64,000 nt of DNA, from NCBI GenBank assembly GCA_963664605.1, contig OY761536.1, positions 3,038,001-3,102,000 on the forward strand. Reading direction: 5' to 3'. How positions within the stretch are numbered: the first letter of the stretch is position 1; every line of letters starts with the position of its first letter. This DNA is from JAHOYW01 sp963664605 (GTDB lineage: Bacteria; Verrucomicrobiota; Lentisphaeria; Victivallales; Victivallaceae). The notes below the pieces were generated by a model. It made no database searches, was not told the DNA's origin, and worked only from the letters and a program-made list of their open reading frames with translations. Both the position numbers and the translations under genes were made by a program. Below, piece by piece: positions 52,464 through 61,674 of this stretch.

Positions 52464-55400
52464 ATGGAAACAGCAATTCAACTTGATCTTTTCGATTTTG
52501 AAGACACAGCGCCGGCAATGGAACTGCCGACGCTTGAAAGCCTGCAAAAGCCGCAAAAGAAAGTGCAAATCATTCAACAAGCGCCTGAAAAGTTTTTGCG
52601 CAATAACTACCGGATAAGCCCGGATGATGTATTGGTTCCGACCGGCGCCAAGCACAAAATTGCCGCGAATATTGAAGCGATACATCTGCTGAAAGAACTG
52701 GAGGAATCCAACAAATCTGCCTCAAACGAAGAACTCCAGAAACTGATTCGTTATTCCGGCTGGGGCGGTATTCCACAGGTTTTTGACCCGGGAAAAGCAG
52801 CTTTTTCCAAAGAATACGCTGAACTCAAAGCCATTCTTTCAAATGAAGAATACACTTCCGCGAGAGCCTCGACGCTGAACAGCCATTACACACCGAAATT
52901 CCTGATCGAATTCATGTGGGAAATAGCCGAAAAGACCGGAATTACAAAAGGTGAATTTGGCGAATTCGGCGCAGGTATCGGGCATTTTATCGGCATGATG
53001 CCGGAAGCTTTCCAAGGGCGCTTTACCGCTGTTGAAATCGACGATATTTCCGGACGGATCATGCAACAGCTCTATCCACGGGAAAATGTTATTATCAACA
53101 ACTTGCAGCAGACCTTTATTAAACGAAATTCGCTGGACCTCGTGATCGGCAATGTTCCGTTTGACCAGGTGGGTGTGCATGATTCGGATTATGTAGGATA
53201 TAATCTGCACAATTACTTTATCGGGCGGGCACTGGACGCACTCAAACCGGGCGGTTTTGCTATTCTGCTGACTTCGGCCTCGACAATGGATTCCAAGTCG
53301 CCAAATGCGAGATCGAATTTCGCTTCACGGGCGGCGCTGACGGCGGCGATCCGGCTGCCGAATAGCGCGTTCGCGGAAATCGGAACGGAAGTTGTCGCGG
53401 ATATACTTGTTTTCCAGAAAGGAGCGGTCGCAAACGAAAAATTCCTGGAGCTGCAAAACGTTGAAACCGGCGATCATAGCGGTGAAATGAGGATTAACGA
53501 GTATTTTGCCAATCATCCGGAAATGATTCTGGGAACGCTGTCCAATACTGGTAAAATGTATGGGCATGTCGGAAGCGCCACCGTATTGCCGCTTGAGACG
53601 CCGCTCGCGGAATCCTTAACTGTGCCGGAATTAACGATTCAAGAGGTTGCGCAGCCGGAAAGGGATATGTTCGGTGTATGCGACAATCAGCCCGAAGAAA
53701 TTGAACTTGACGAAACGCTTCGGGAATACACATTGTTCCAGCGTGACGGCCGTATCTGGCAGTACCGCAACCATAAAGGGGTATTGTTCACGGATAAAAA
53801 CGGGCGGGAGTTTTCCGGCAAGGAACGCCGTAAAATCGAACATTTTATTGATTTCAAGGAATCTTTGAATCTGCTTTTACAATACCAGCTTGATCTGGAC
53901 GCATCTGATGAGCTTATTGAAAAACAGCGGACAAAATTGAACCACAGCTATGATTTTCATATCAGGAATTTTGGCAATCTCAATAAAAAGATTATGCATC
54001 GCAATATGCAGGAAGACCCGGATTATCTCAAGCTCGCGGCAACTGAAAATATCTGCAAAAAAGTTGAAACTTCACTTGCCGGCATTAAAACCCACCGCCT
54101 GGTCTATGAAAAAGGCGATATTTACTTTAAACGGACGCAGCATCCCTGGCGGGAACCGGATCATGCTGATGACATTGTACAAGCGGGAATGATCTCATAC
54201 GGCTACCGGCACCAGATTGATATTGATTACGTGGCGACAATGATGAAGCTCTCGAAAGATGACGCTTTAGCGCAATTGCTTGGTTCAGGTGAGTTCTTTG
54301 AAAATCCGGTAAATGGAAAAATCGAACTTAAAAGCGAATACCTTTCAGGGAACGTGGTCCGCAAGCTGGAAATCGCCCGTGAAACAGCGCCGCAAAACGT
54401 TAAAGCCCTGGAAGCAGTCCAGCCACCGCCATTGCGGATTGAGGACATTGATTTTCAGCTCGGCAGTTTCTGGATTCCGCCGGAAATTGTACAAAGCTGG
54501 CTGGAAAAGACTTTCAGCATCGAATGCCAGGTGTCCTATCCACAAGCGGAAGATAAATGGTATGTTACAGCCGATTATTCCGTTCGCTACAGCATGACCG
54601 AATACCAGGTGGCGGACTGGGACTTGTTCAAACTGGTCGAGTGTGCTCTGAATCTCAAGGAACCGATTGTCAACCGCAAAGAATGGGATGCCAAACTCGG
54701 TGAAGAAAAACTGGTTGTCGACCAGGAAGCTACGCTGACCGCGAGGCAGTATAAGAACGAACTTCAGGACAAGTTCAGAAATTATGTCATGGATACGCCT
54801 GACACGGTTGAGGAACTGGAAAATATCTACAATTCGATTTTTAACAGCCACGTTACCCGGCAATATGAACTTCCGGCTTTCGATATTTATCCCGGAGCGG
54901 TCGGCCTTATTGACGGAAAGAAATTTGTATTGAGAACACATCAGAAGCGGGCGGTCAGCCGCTGCATTGAGGGGAATACGCTTCTGGCGCATTGCGTGGG
55001 AGCTGGAAAAACCGCCGTCATGATAACTGCGGCTATGGAACTGAAACGACTTCGTCTGGCAACGAAAACGCTGATTGTCGTACAGAACGCAACCTTGCGC
55101 CAGTTCGCCGAATTTGCGCCAAAGCTCTATCCGCATGCCATGATTTTGATTGCCGACAAAAAAGACCTGGTAAAAAAGAAACGCAAACGCTTCATGTCCC
55201 GGATCGCGGTCGGCGACTGGGATATTGTCATTATGGCGCAAAGCAGTTTTGATATGGTCAAAGACGATCCTGACCTGGTAATGCGCCATTATGAAAGCCA
55301 GCTTGACGAACTGGAACAATTGATTGCCGAAAGCGATAACCACAGCACCATCAAGGATGCTGAACGTCAGAAAAAACAGCTTATGAAGATGCTTGACAGA

Positions 55401-57542
55401 CTCAATGATAAAAAACTTGAGGAAGACATTATATACTTTTCCGATCTCGGTATCGACGCGCTGATTATCGATGAAGCCCATGCATACAAACGGAACTTTT
55501 TCCCGACCAAGATGCAGCGGGTCAAAGGCCTGGATCGCGGCTCTAGCCAGCGGGCCTTTTCGCTCAGTTTAAAAATTCGATATATTATGGAAAAGACCGG
55601 CGGTCGCAACATTTATTTCGCAACCGGGACACCGGTAACCAATACAATCGCTGAATTGTGGAATATGGTGCGTTACATTTCTCCGACAACGCTGGAAGAA
55701 TTCGGAATTGAGACTTTCGACCGTTTTGCCTCAGTGTTCACCGGAACCGAAACCGCTTTGGAACTGGATGCCGCTGGACGCTTCAAAATGGTGCAGCGCT
55801 TCTGTAAATACAGTAATGTTATTGAATTGTCAAAAATGTTCCGTACCATAGCCGATGTGATTCTTTCAGACGACCTTGAGGAAGTGGAACGGCCGCCAAT
55901 CAAAGGCGGACACCCGGAACAGGTCCGTATCCGGCGCAGTGAAGTAATCTCGCAATTCATGAACTATCTCTGCGCTTTATATGAATGGTACGAAAACAGT
56001 TCGGATAAACGGGAATTGTCACATATTCCGCTTCTGATCTACGGCATGAGCCGCAAAGTAACGATTGATCCGCGCCTGATAGATCACCGTTTCGAGGATG
56101 ATCCGGGTTCGAAGCTGAACATCTGCACTCACCGTATTCTCGAAAAGTACCATGAATACACCTCAATCAAGGGAAGTCAGATTGTCTTTTGCGATCTTTA
56201 CCGCAACAGTTGTGACGGCAGGGAGCTGTTCAACGCCTGGGAAGAACTAAAACGCAAACTTATCACTGGTGGAATCCCGGCAGATGAAGTTGCCATTATT
56301 GGTGATTACAATACCGACAAACAGAAATCCGATCTTTACGAAAAAGTGAATTCCGGGGAAGTCCGTGTAGTAATAGGTTCCACCGCGAAACTCGGAACTG
56401 GGGTCAATATCCAGGAAAGGCTGGCCGTTGCTCATCACCTCGATTGTCCGTTCCGTCCAAGTGATGTGGAACAACGTGACGGACGAATAATCCGGCAGGG
56501 CAACATCCTCGAAGAAGTGGAAATCATTCGCTACGGCATAGAACAAACGCTGGACGCAGGAATGTACGCGATCCTGGAACGCAAACAGAAATTCATCAAC
56601 GACGCAATGAAAGGCAACTGCGCCAGAACTCTGCGGGAGATCAGCGATGACTGCGCATTGGATTATGCAAGTTTCTCTGCTGCGATTTCCGGTAATCCGA
56701 AACTTAAACGCAAAGTGGTTATTGAAACCCGTCTGAAAGAGCTTGTCGCATTGGAACGCCAGCACCGCCGCAATATCCGCCGCCGAAAGGATCAGGAAGC
56801 GAATCTGCTCCAACGGATTCCAGCTATGCGTGAAGAAATTCCGGAACTGGAAAAATTCATTGCGGTATATCCGAATCTCGAAATCGGTTCACTTCCTATC
56901 TGTTACGGAAACCGGGAACTTTCCGGCACGCTCCGGGAAAAATGTGATGTATTGAACCGTGTAATCCATAATGCTTATCTTGCGGCAATCAAAGACTGTA
57001 GTTTCCTGAAACAGTCCGGCAGCTACATTATGGATGATTTAAGTATAGGCACGCTTGAAATAGCTCTAATTGCCAATGGAAAAATCACCTCTTACGGCAA
57101 ACTTGATGAATTTGAATCATCTATTCATTATCAGGTAAAAGGCTGGAATATGCCGCACCTCCAAACCAAGCTTCATGGCGATATTGACGATGCGGAAAAA
57201 CTACTGCACGCAATCCGCAGGCTCGTTCAGGAAAAAACAAACGAACTGGCGAAAAACCGGAAAGAGCTGGAAGCGAAAAGCGCTCGCCTGGGAAAACTCC
57301 AGGAAACACCGGCTGATGAATTCAGCGCCGCCGCAGAAAGAAGTTCGCTTTCAGTTGAACTTGAACAGATTATTTTTGAACTCAACAAAAGCAGTGAGGG
57401 GCTGCACTGCCGGTACGAATCGAAAGAAGAACCTAAGCTCGCTGATTATTTCCCGCAGTTAATCAAAAGTACAACATTCGGAATTATGGAAATCCTTGAC
57501 GGCAGCGAAGAAGTCGAAGCAAAACCAGCACTTTGCGCATGA
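52464..57542 (+). CDS. DNA N6-adenine methylase fused to SNF2-type helicase
   Basis: The 1692-residue protein belongs to the giant methylase-helicase proteins of conjugative elements and phages. RYSGWGGIPQVFD (about 91) leads the methylase region, which has SAM motif EFGAGIGHF (about 168) and catalytic-type motif IGNVPF (about 229; usual form NPPY). The helicase half has AHCVGAGKTAVM (Walker A, about 840), LIIDEAHAYKR (DEAH, about 1000), ATGTPVTNT (about 1053) and FRPSDVEQRDGRIIRQGN (motif VI, about 1330). A coiled coil ends the protein. It may modify or remodel entering DNA against host defence. It stands alone, closed by hairpins at 57568 and 57601. Confidence 0.9.
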   Translation: METAIQLDLFDFEDTAPAMELPTLESLQKPQKKVQIIQQAPEKFLRNNYRISPDDVLVPTGAKHKIAANIEAIHLLKELEESNKSASNEELQKLIRYSGWGGIPQVFDPGKAAFSKEYAELKAILSNEEYTSARASTLNSHYTPKFLIEFMWEIAEKTGITKGEFGEFGAGIGHFIGMMPEAFQGRFTAVEIDDISGRIMQQLYPRENVIINNLQQTFIKRNSLDLVIGNVPFDQVGVHDSDYVGYNLHNYFIGRALDALKPGGFAILLTSASTMDSKSPNARSNFASRAALTAAIRLPNSAFAEIGTEVVADILVFQKGAVANEKFLELQNVETGDHSGEMRINEYFANHPEMILGTLSNTGKMYGHVGSATVLPLETPLAESLTVPELTIQEVAQPERDMFGVCDNQPEEIELDETLREYTLFQRDGRIWQYRNHKGVLFTDKNGREFSGKERRKIEHFIDFKESLNLLLQYQLDLDASDELIEKQRTKLNHSYDFHIRNFGNLNKKIMHRNMQEDPDYLKLAATENICKKVETSLAGIKTHRLVYEKGDIYFKRTQHPWREPDHADDIVQAGMISYGYRHQIDIDYVATMMKLSKDDALAQLLGSGEFFENPVNGKIELKSEYLSGNVVRKLEIARETAPQNVKALEAVQPPPLRIEDIDFQLGSFWIPPEIVQSWLEKTFSIECQVSYPQAEDKWYVTADYSVRYSMTEYQVADWDLFKLVECALNLKEPIVNRKEWDAKLGEEKLVVDQEATLTARQYKNELQDKFRNYVMDTPDTVEELENIYNSIFNSHVTRQYELPAFDIYPGAVGLIDGKKFVLRTHQKRAVSRCIEGNTLLAHCVGAGKTAVMITAAMELKRLRLATKTLIVVQNATLRQFAEFAPKLYPHAMILIADKKDLVKKKRKRFMSRIAVGDWDIVIMAQSSFDMVKDDPDLVMRHYESQLDELEQLIAESDNHSTIKDAERQKKQLMKMLDRLNDKKLEEDIIYFSDLGIDALIIDEAHAYKRNFFPTKMQRVKGLDRGSSQRAFSLSLKIRYIMEKTGGRNIYFATGTPVTNTIAELWNMVRYISPTTLEEFGIETFDRFASVFTGTETALELDAAGRFKMVQRFCKYSNVIELSKMFRTIADVILSDDLEEVERPPIKGGHPEQVRIRRSEVISQFMNYLCALYEWYENSSDKRELSHIPLLIYGMSRKVTIDPRLIDHRFEDDPGSKLNICTHRILEKYHEYTSIKGSQIVFCDLYRNSCDGRELFNAWEELKRKLITGGIPADEVAIIGDYNTDKQKSDLYEKVNSGEVRVVIGSTAKLGTGVNIQERLAVAHHLDCPFRPSDVEQRDGRIIRQGNILEEVEIIRYGIEQTLDAGMYAILERKQKFINDAMKGNCARTLREISDDCALDYASFSAAISGNPKLKRKVVIETRLKELVALERQHRRNIRRRKDQEANLLQRIPAMREEIPELEKFIAVYPNLEIGSLPICYGNRELSGTLREKCDVLNRVIHNAYLAAIKDCSFLKQSGSYIMDDLSIGTLEIALIANGKITSYGKLDEFESSIHYQVKGWNMPHLQTKLHGDIDDAEKLLHAIRRLVQEKTNELAKNRKELEAKSARLGKLQETPADEFSAAAERSSLSVELEQIIFELNKSSEGLHCRYESKEEPKLADYFPQLIKSTTFGIMEILDGSEEVEAKPALCA

Positions 57543-57567
57543 TCCGTAAAGTTAAATCGTAATTGAA

Positions 57568-57585
57568 CAGGAGCTAATGCTCCTG
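57568..57585 (+). other. Short perfect hairpin after the methylase-helicase gene
   Basis: CAGGAGC and GCTCCTG pair perfectly around TAAT. It precedes the larger hairpin at 57601 and may help transcription termination or mRNA stability. Confidence 0.4.
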
Positions 57586-57600
57586 GAACTTAACAATTAA

Positions 57601-57634
57601 AATTTTCCGGCGGCTTAAAGTAAGCCGGAAAATT
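57601..57634 (+). terminator. Hairpin terminator between the methylase-helicase and parB genes
   Basis: AATTTTCCGGC (57601-57611) and GCCGGAAAATT (57624-57634) pair perfectly over 11 bp, and GGCTTA/TAAGCC extends the stem inward. The A-T base of the stem supplies the weak tract on both strands, so it could work bidirectionally. Confidence 0.65.
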
Positions 57635-57670
57635 CTCAAAGAAAAACCAATTTAACAAAAGGAATTTAGC

Positions 57671-59200
57671 ATGAACACGCAAATCCCATTATCCCGAATC
57701 AAAAGTGAAGCAGACCGCACCTGTAACAAAGCTGATGACATGCACCTTTTGGCAAGTGTCAAAAGCAGAATCGATAAAGGCTTGAAACCTTTATTACAGT
57801 CGATTGCACTGAAGAAACTCGAAGATGATCCGAATTTTGACTATGTGGTGGAAGACGGGCGCCGCCGTTTCAAAACTCTTGTCGCCGCTGGTGTCAGTGA
57901 ACTTAGACTGGGACAGGAAGCTATTATCATTGATGGGGATTCCGAAGTCAACGCCTATGTGGCGAATCAGCACACTAATCTTTCCCTGTCTGAAGAAATC
58001 ACTAAGCTTTATTCGATGCGTGAAAAGTTCCAGACCCTTGACGCGCTGGCGGCGGAAATCGGGCATTCCACAACCTGGGTAGCAAGACGCTTAAATTTGC
58101 TGAACCTTTCCGATCTTTGGAAAAAAGCCATGAAGGAAAAAGTGTTTGGTTATATGAGCGTTTCACATTACGAAACGATTGCGACGTTCCCGCCGGAAAT
58201 TCAAGATGACATTTTTGATTTTATCCGCAGTGTCGAAGGACGTGATATGAAGACTGCCTCCGTCCGCAAATTTTCAGAAAAGCTTTATGAAAAGTTCGCC
58301 ACGCTGCTTTCGAGTCTGGCCTGGGAGGAAGAAGGCTGCGGTGAATGTCCGGCGTGCAAGGAACGCAAAGAATCCGGCTTCCTGTTTGCCAATCTTATTC
58401 CTGAACCGCGCTGTATGAACCGTGAATATCTGGAAAAGAAACGGCAGGAATATGTGGCGAGCCTCGCCGCTCAAAAACCGGAAACCGTACTCGTTACGCA
58501 AAATTATCACAGCGAAAAGCAGGAAGACGAAAACGACCCGCTTGCGGAAAGTACCGTACTCGGCCCAGGCGATTGGAAAACCGCGGAGAAAAATGAAGAA
58601 GGCGTTCCGGCAATTATCGCGGACGGGCCGCAGGCAGGCGCCCGGATCACAATCCAGCGGCCAAAAGCTTCAGCGGAAGCCGCGCCCAAAAAGACCAAAA
58701 CACTCGCGGAACGAAAAGCGGCCAAAACTAAACAACGCCAGCGAAAAGCAATCACCAAGCTGATCGACGCGATGAAGGCTAGTGAAACAACTACTCCCGA
58801 CCGGACGAGTATTTATCGGATGATCGCCTGCAAAGGAGTCAATGCCGTATGCGGCTCCCATTTCGATTTTAACAAGAAAGAACGTTCCAATCCGACAAAA
58901 CTGCCGGATAAGATAATGAGCTATTCTACGCTTGATAGCGGCGAAGCGCTCGACAAGCTGATGTGGGCACGGGTGTGCGAAAACATCGTTCAGGAATTGG
59001 GATATGGTCAGAGCGGTTCTGACGAAGCCTGCTGGGATGAAGCTTCATTGATCGCAGAGCTGGTTAAATTCGATCTTGCCAAAGCCTTTGAAGAAGCGAC
59101 AAAGGAACTGCCTGACCCGAAAGCATGGGAAGCTCTCGCCAAAACGGAACAGAAAAAACTTGAAGCAGAACAGGAAAATATCGAAAAGGAGGCAGCGTAA
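57671..59200 (+). CDS. parB: ParB-family partition protein (PRTRC type)
   Basis: The 509-residue protein has a ParB N-terminal domain with VVEDGRRRFKTLVAAGV (box I-like, 54-70) and ANQHTNLSLSEEI (box II-like CTP-binding, about 98-110). An HTH follows (ALAAEIGHSTTWVARRLNLL, about 128-147). After about residue 215 comes a Cys cluster (CGECPACKERK) that could bind zinc, then a long basic Lys/Ala-rich linker and a helical tail. ParB is the namesake of the PRTRC cassette but here lies 9 kb beyond the other members. It likely binds a centromere-like site on the element. Confidence 0.85.
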   Translation: MNTQIPLSRIKSEADRTCNKADDMHLLASVKSRIDKGLKPLLQSIALKKLEDDPNFDYVVEDGRRRFKTLVAAGVSELRLGQEAIIIDGDSEVNAYVANQHTNLSLSEEITKLYSMREKFQTLDALAAEIGHSTTWVARRLNLLNLSDLWKKAMKEKVFGYMSVSHYETIATFPPEIQDDIFDFIRSVEGRDMKTASVRKFSEKLYEKFATLLSSLAWEEEGCGECPACKERKESGFLFANLIPEPRCMNREYLEKKRQEYVASLAAQKPETVLVTQNYHSEKQEDENDPLAESTVLGPGDWKTAEKNEEGVPAIIADGPQAGARITIQRPKASAEAAPKKTKTLAERKAAKTKQRQRKAITKLIDAMKASETTTPDRTSIYRMIACKGVNAVCGSHFDFNKKERSNPTKLPDKIMSYSTLDSGEALDKLMWARVCENIVQELGYGQSGSDEACWDEASLIAELVKFDLAKAFEEATKELPDPKAWEALAKTEQKKLEAEQENIEKEAA

Positions 59201-59204
59201 CAAT

Positions 59205-59525
59205 ATGAATTGTCATATCATTATTCACCGAAAAAAATCGAATATTTCAATCCGGGGTAGTTTCGAGGATATTAAAAAGTTTCTGCCCCTGAAATCCGGT
59301 TCAAACGAGCTTCCTGAACGATTTACGCTTCGGGATAACACTGACCGGCGGCTCGAAGTTTCACTAACACCGGATACGCCGCTCGACGCCAAAATCAGTA
59401 TCGATCTTGCCAGGCAGTATCTTGCCGATCTTTCCAAGCAGGAGCCCGGCGAAATCATTCATATTGAGCGGCAGGAATTGACTAAACTTATCCGCAAACT
59501 GCATAATGCCGAAAAATCTATATAA
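59205..59525 (+). CDS. Hypothetical protein
   Basis: A 106-residue protein starting at ATG 59205 with AAAGGAGG inside the end of parB, hence co-transcribed. It has a beta-rich first half (NCHIIIHRKKSNISIRGSFE) and a helical tail, with no recognised family. Confidence 0.6.
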   Translation: MNCHIIIHRKKSNISIRGSFEDIKKFLPLKSGSNELPERFTLRDNTDRRLEVSLTPDTPLDAKISIDLARQYLADLSKQEPGEIIHIERQELTKLIRKLHNAEKSI

Positions 59526-59545
59526 AACCAACCAGGAGGCATAAA

Positions 59546-59755
59546 ATGGCTAAAGATATCAATGAAATGACTATGCAGGAAGTCCGCGACCGGGCTCTGG
59601 AACTTGGTTTCAAACTTCATGGAAGCAAAAATCAATTGAGCTTTTATCACTGGAATTTTTCGCAGGAATGTAAAGCTTATGAATTCGTAAAGAAATTCGA
59701 TCCGGAACTAATCGAAAATGAAGGATTCGAGGATTATCCGGACGACGTGGCGTGA
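59546..59755 (+). CDS. Small element protein, paralogue of the 61421 product
   Basis: A 69-residue acidic protein beginning MAKDINEMTMQEVRDRALEL. It is clearly related to the 58-residue product at 61421 (MSKINEMTMSEILEEAQKRG), with a shared SW/FYHWN middle. A strong AGGAGG precedes it. Function unknown; it lies just before the ArdC gene. Confidence 0.65.
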   Translation: MAKDINEMTMQEVRDRALELGFKLHGSKNQLSFYHWNFSQECKAYEFVKKFDPELIENEGFEDYPDDVA

Positions 59756-59764
59756 GGTGGATTA

Positions 59765-60625
59765 ATGCGTGACATATATCAGGAAATAACCAATCGTATT
59801 ATCGCGGAACTGAAAGACGGCAATATCCCGTGGCATTGCTCATGGCGTCCAGCCGAATGGCGCTGCCGCAATATGGTCAGCGGCAGGGAATATCGCGGCA
59901 TTAACGCTATTTTGCTCAGTACTATGCCTTATGAATCCCCGTTCTGGCTGACACTGCGGCAGCTCAGGAAACTCGGTGGCGAACTCAAGCCGAATGTTTC
60001 AGCTACTGAAGTGGTATTCTGGATGCTTTTCGAGAAAGACGAAACTACCCGGATTCCATTGCTGCGTTTCTACCAAATCTATAATCTGGAACAGACATGC
60101 GGTATTCCCGAAAAATATATTCCTTATATCCCTCCGAAACATAAACTGGAGTTCAACCCTATTGAAACGGCAGAGGAAATCATCGCCGGATATGTTGATG
60201 GTCCATTAATAGTACACGATGACAATGCCTCTTACAACCCCTTGCTGGACAGGATAAGAATGCCGAAACGCTCAAGATTCGCAAATGAAGAGGAATATTA
60301 TTCCACCTTGTTTCACGAGCAAACGCATTCAACCGGGCACAAATCCCGTCTTAACCGTAAAGGCATGACCTGCGTTGAATTCGGCAGCGATACCTACTCG
60401 AAGGAGGAACTGATTGCCGAAATGGGAGCCGCTTTTCTCTGTGCTCACAGCGGAATCGAAAACACTACGCTTAAAAATTCCAGTGCGTATATCCGCAGTT
60501 GGCTGGAAAGACTCCGCAGTGATAAAAAACTTGTTGTTCAAGCCGCACAAAAAGCCCAGAAAGCAGTCGATTATATTTTGAAAGTTGAAAAAAGTAAAAT
60601 CGAAGGCGACGTATCGCCTCGGTGA
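59765..60625 (+). CDS. ardC: ArdC-type antirestriction protein
   Basis: The 286-residue protein has the ArdC build. The N-terminal single-strand-DNA-binding domain (DIYQEITNRIIAELKDGNIP ... GREYRGINAILL) is followed by a zincin-like metallopeptidase domain with HEQTHSTGH (HEXXH, about 189) and the third-ligand helix EELIAEMGAAFL (about 217). ArdC proteins protect incoming single-stranded DNA from restriction after transfer, fitting a conjugative element. AGGTGG lies before the start. Confidence 0.9.
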   Translation: MRDIYQEITNRIIAELKDGNIPWHCSWRPAEWRCRNMVSGREYRGINAILLSTMPYESPFWLTLRQLRKLGGELKPNVSATEVVFWMLFEKDETTRIPLLRFYQIYNLEQTCGIPEKYIPYIPPKHKLEFNPIETAEEIIAGYVDGPLIVHDDNASYNPLLDRIRMPKRSRFANEEEYYSTLFHEQTHSTGHKSRLNRKGMTCVEFGSDTYSKEELIAEMGAAFLCAHSGIENTTLKNSSAYIRSWLERLRSDKKLVVQAAQKAQKAVDYILKVEKSKIEGDVSPR

Positions 60626-60837
60626 TCCAGCGGCCGAAAGCGCTGGTCGCTCGTCTCCAACGAGCGAAAGTTGGCGTGATTTATCGCGCCTGTAAAGTAC
60701 CGCTCTCGATTAGCGAGGCTTTTCAAAAGAGCTTGCGATTTTTTGAAAAGATGCGAGCGTTCGAGGGAAAACATTGCAAAAATGTAGGCTTGGTGATCAA
60801 CGTTCACAGCTATGGACAGCGCGAAAGTATCGCGCTG
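60604..60837 (+). ncRNA. Candidate structured RNA: a row of hairpins ending in a terminator
   Basis: No ORF fits here. Successive stems can form: AGGCGA/TCGCCT (60604-60619), CCAGCG/CGCTGG (60627-60646), TCGCTCGT/ACGAGCGA (60647-60667, 8 bp perfect), GGCGTGA/TCGCGCC (60673-60690, one wobble) and CTTTTCAAAA/TTTTGAAAAG (60719-60750, 10 bp perfect). The last is CAGCGCGA/TCGCGCTG (60817-60837, 8 bp perfect), followed by AAATTTTT, a good intrinsic terminator. Such density suggests a folded transcript, possibly a regulatory or transfer-related RNA. It follows the ArdC stop codon directly. Confidence 0.4.
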
Positions 60838-60845
60838 AAATTTTT
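60817..60845 (+). terminator. Rho-independent terminator
   Basis: CAGCGCGA, loop AAGTA, TCGCGCTG, then AAATTTTT. It would end transcripts from the ArdC gene or the proposed RNA before the PH-domain gene. Confidence 0.75.
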
Positions 60846-60855
60846 ACCTTCTTAT

Positions 60856-60887
60856 GTTTTGTCCCTGCTGAGGGCAAAGGACAAAAC
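60856..60887 (+). promoter_or_regulatory. Hairpin directly ahead of the PH-domain gene's ribosome-binding site
   Basis: GTTTTGTCC (60856-60864) and GGACAAAAC (60879-60887) pair perfectly over 9 bp. The AGGAGG site begins at 60888, one base beyond the stem, so the fold could affect access of the ribosome. Confidence 0.5.
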
Positions 60888-60898
60888 AGGAGGTCGTC

Positions 60899-61405
60899 AT
60901 GAATAATGAAAGCAAACAAGAAAAAATCTTGTATCGGGTCAAAGGCAATCAGATTCTCTTTATAATCCGCAATACCTGGAATACCATTTGCTTTATCATT
61001 GGAACTATATTTAGTATCGGTTTGGGTACTTTGATGTCCGGGGGAGTTTACGGAGCGATTTTCAACAATGGAAAAATGAATTTGACTGCTGTAAACTGCG
61101 GAATAATCCTGACTATTCTGATTATCATAATCCGGATTCTGTATATTATCCTGATGCGCAAAAATCAATTCTATATTATTAGCGCCATTGGCGTCACTAG
61201 CGAAGGCGGTGTCCTTACCCGCTTCAATCAGACGCTTCGCCTCAATGAAATTCAGAGCGTCAGCTACACCCAAACACTAATTCAGCAAATTTTAGGATGC
61301 GGCAATATCGTCATCAGTTCCGCCTCAACTTATCGTGCCGGAATAGTTTTGCGGGACATTGATCAGGTCAAAGAAATTTATCATATAATCAACAATAATC
61401 GCTAA
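60899..61405 (+). CDS. Membrane protein with bacterial PH (YdbT-like) domain
   Basis: The 168-residue protein has two hydrophobic segments (TICFIIGTIFSIGLGTLMSG; GIILTILIIIIRILYIIL). A bacterial PH-like domain follows (NQFYIISAIGVTSEGGVLTR ... EIQSVSYTQTLIQQILGCGN then IVISSAS), as in the DUF304/bPH2 family. Members sit in the inner membrane; their role in the element is unknown. The start has AGGAGG. Confidence 0.78.
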   Translation: MNNESKQEKILYRVKGNQILFIIRNTWNTICFIIGTIFSIGLGTLMSGGVYGAIFNNGKMNLTAVNCGIILTILIIIIRILYIILMRKNQFYIISAIGVTSEGGVLTRFNQTLRLNEIQSVSYTQTLIQQILGCGNIVISSASTYRAGIVLRDIDQVKEIYHIINNNR

Positions 61406-61420
61406 AAAAAGGAAATCACT

Positions 61421-61597
61421 ATGAGCAAAATTAACGAAATGACTATGTCGGAAATCCTAGAAGAAGCCCAGAAACGCGGATTTGATCTAAACTCCAGAAA
61501 AGGGAGCTGGTATTCGTGGAACAATGGAGTCGAAATAGCCGCAATTGAATATATTGAGGCTCATGCTCCCGATCTCTATGAAGAAGATAGCGAATAA
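61421..61597 (+). CDS. Small element protein, paralogue of the 59546 product
   Basis: A 58-residue ORF from ATG 61421 to TAA 61597, preceded by AAAGGAAA and 15 bases after the PH-domain gene. MSKINEMTMSEILEEAQKRG and the following WYSWNN match the 69-residue product at 59546. Conservation between the two copies is the evidence that both are real genes. Function unknown. Confidence 0.65.
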   Translation: MSKINEMTMSEILEEAQKRGFDLNSRKGSWYSWNNGVEIAAIEYIEAHAPDLYEEDSE

Positions 61598-61605
61598 TCC
61601 AGCTT

Positions 61606-61674
61606 CAAAGATAATTGTTAAATAATCATCCCCAGCCCGGATATTGCTGAACGTTTCCCACGCAAGCAATCAGT
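61606..61674 (-). pseudogene. Fragment of a second copy of the 62667 gene
   Basis: The minus strand reads LLIAWETFSNIRAGDDYLTI, close to LLLAWETLSNIRAGVDYLSI in the intact gene at 62667-62936. It then loses similarity after about 22 codons. The rest of that copy is gone, and the BRO-N gene lies between the fragment and the intact gene. Confidence 0.7.
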
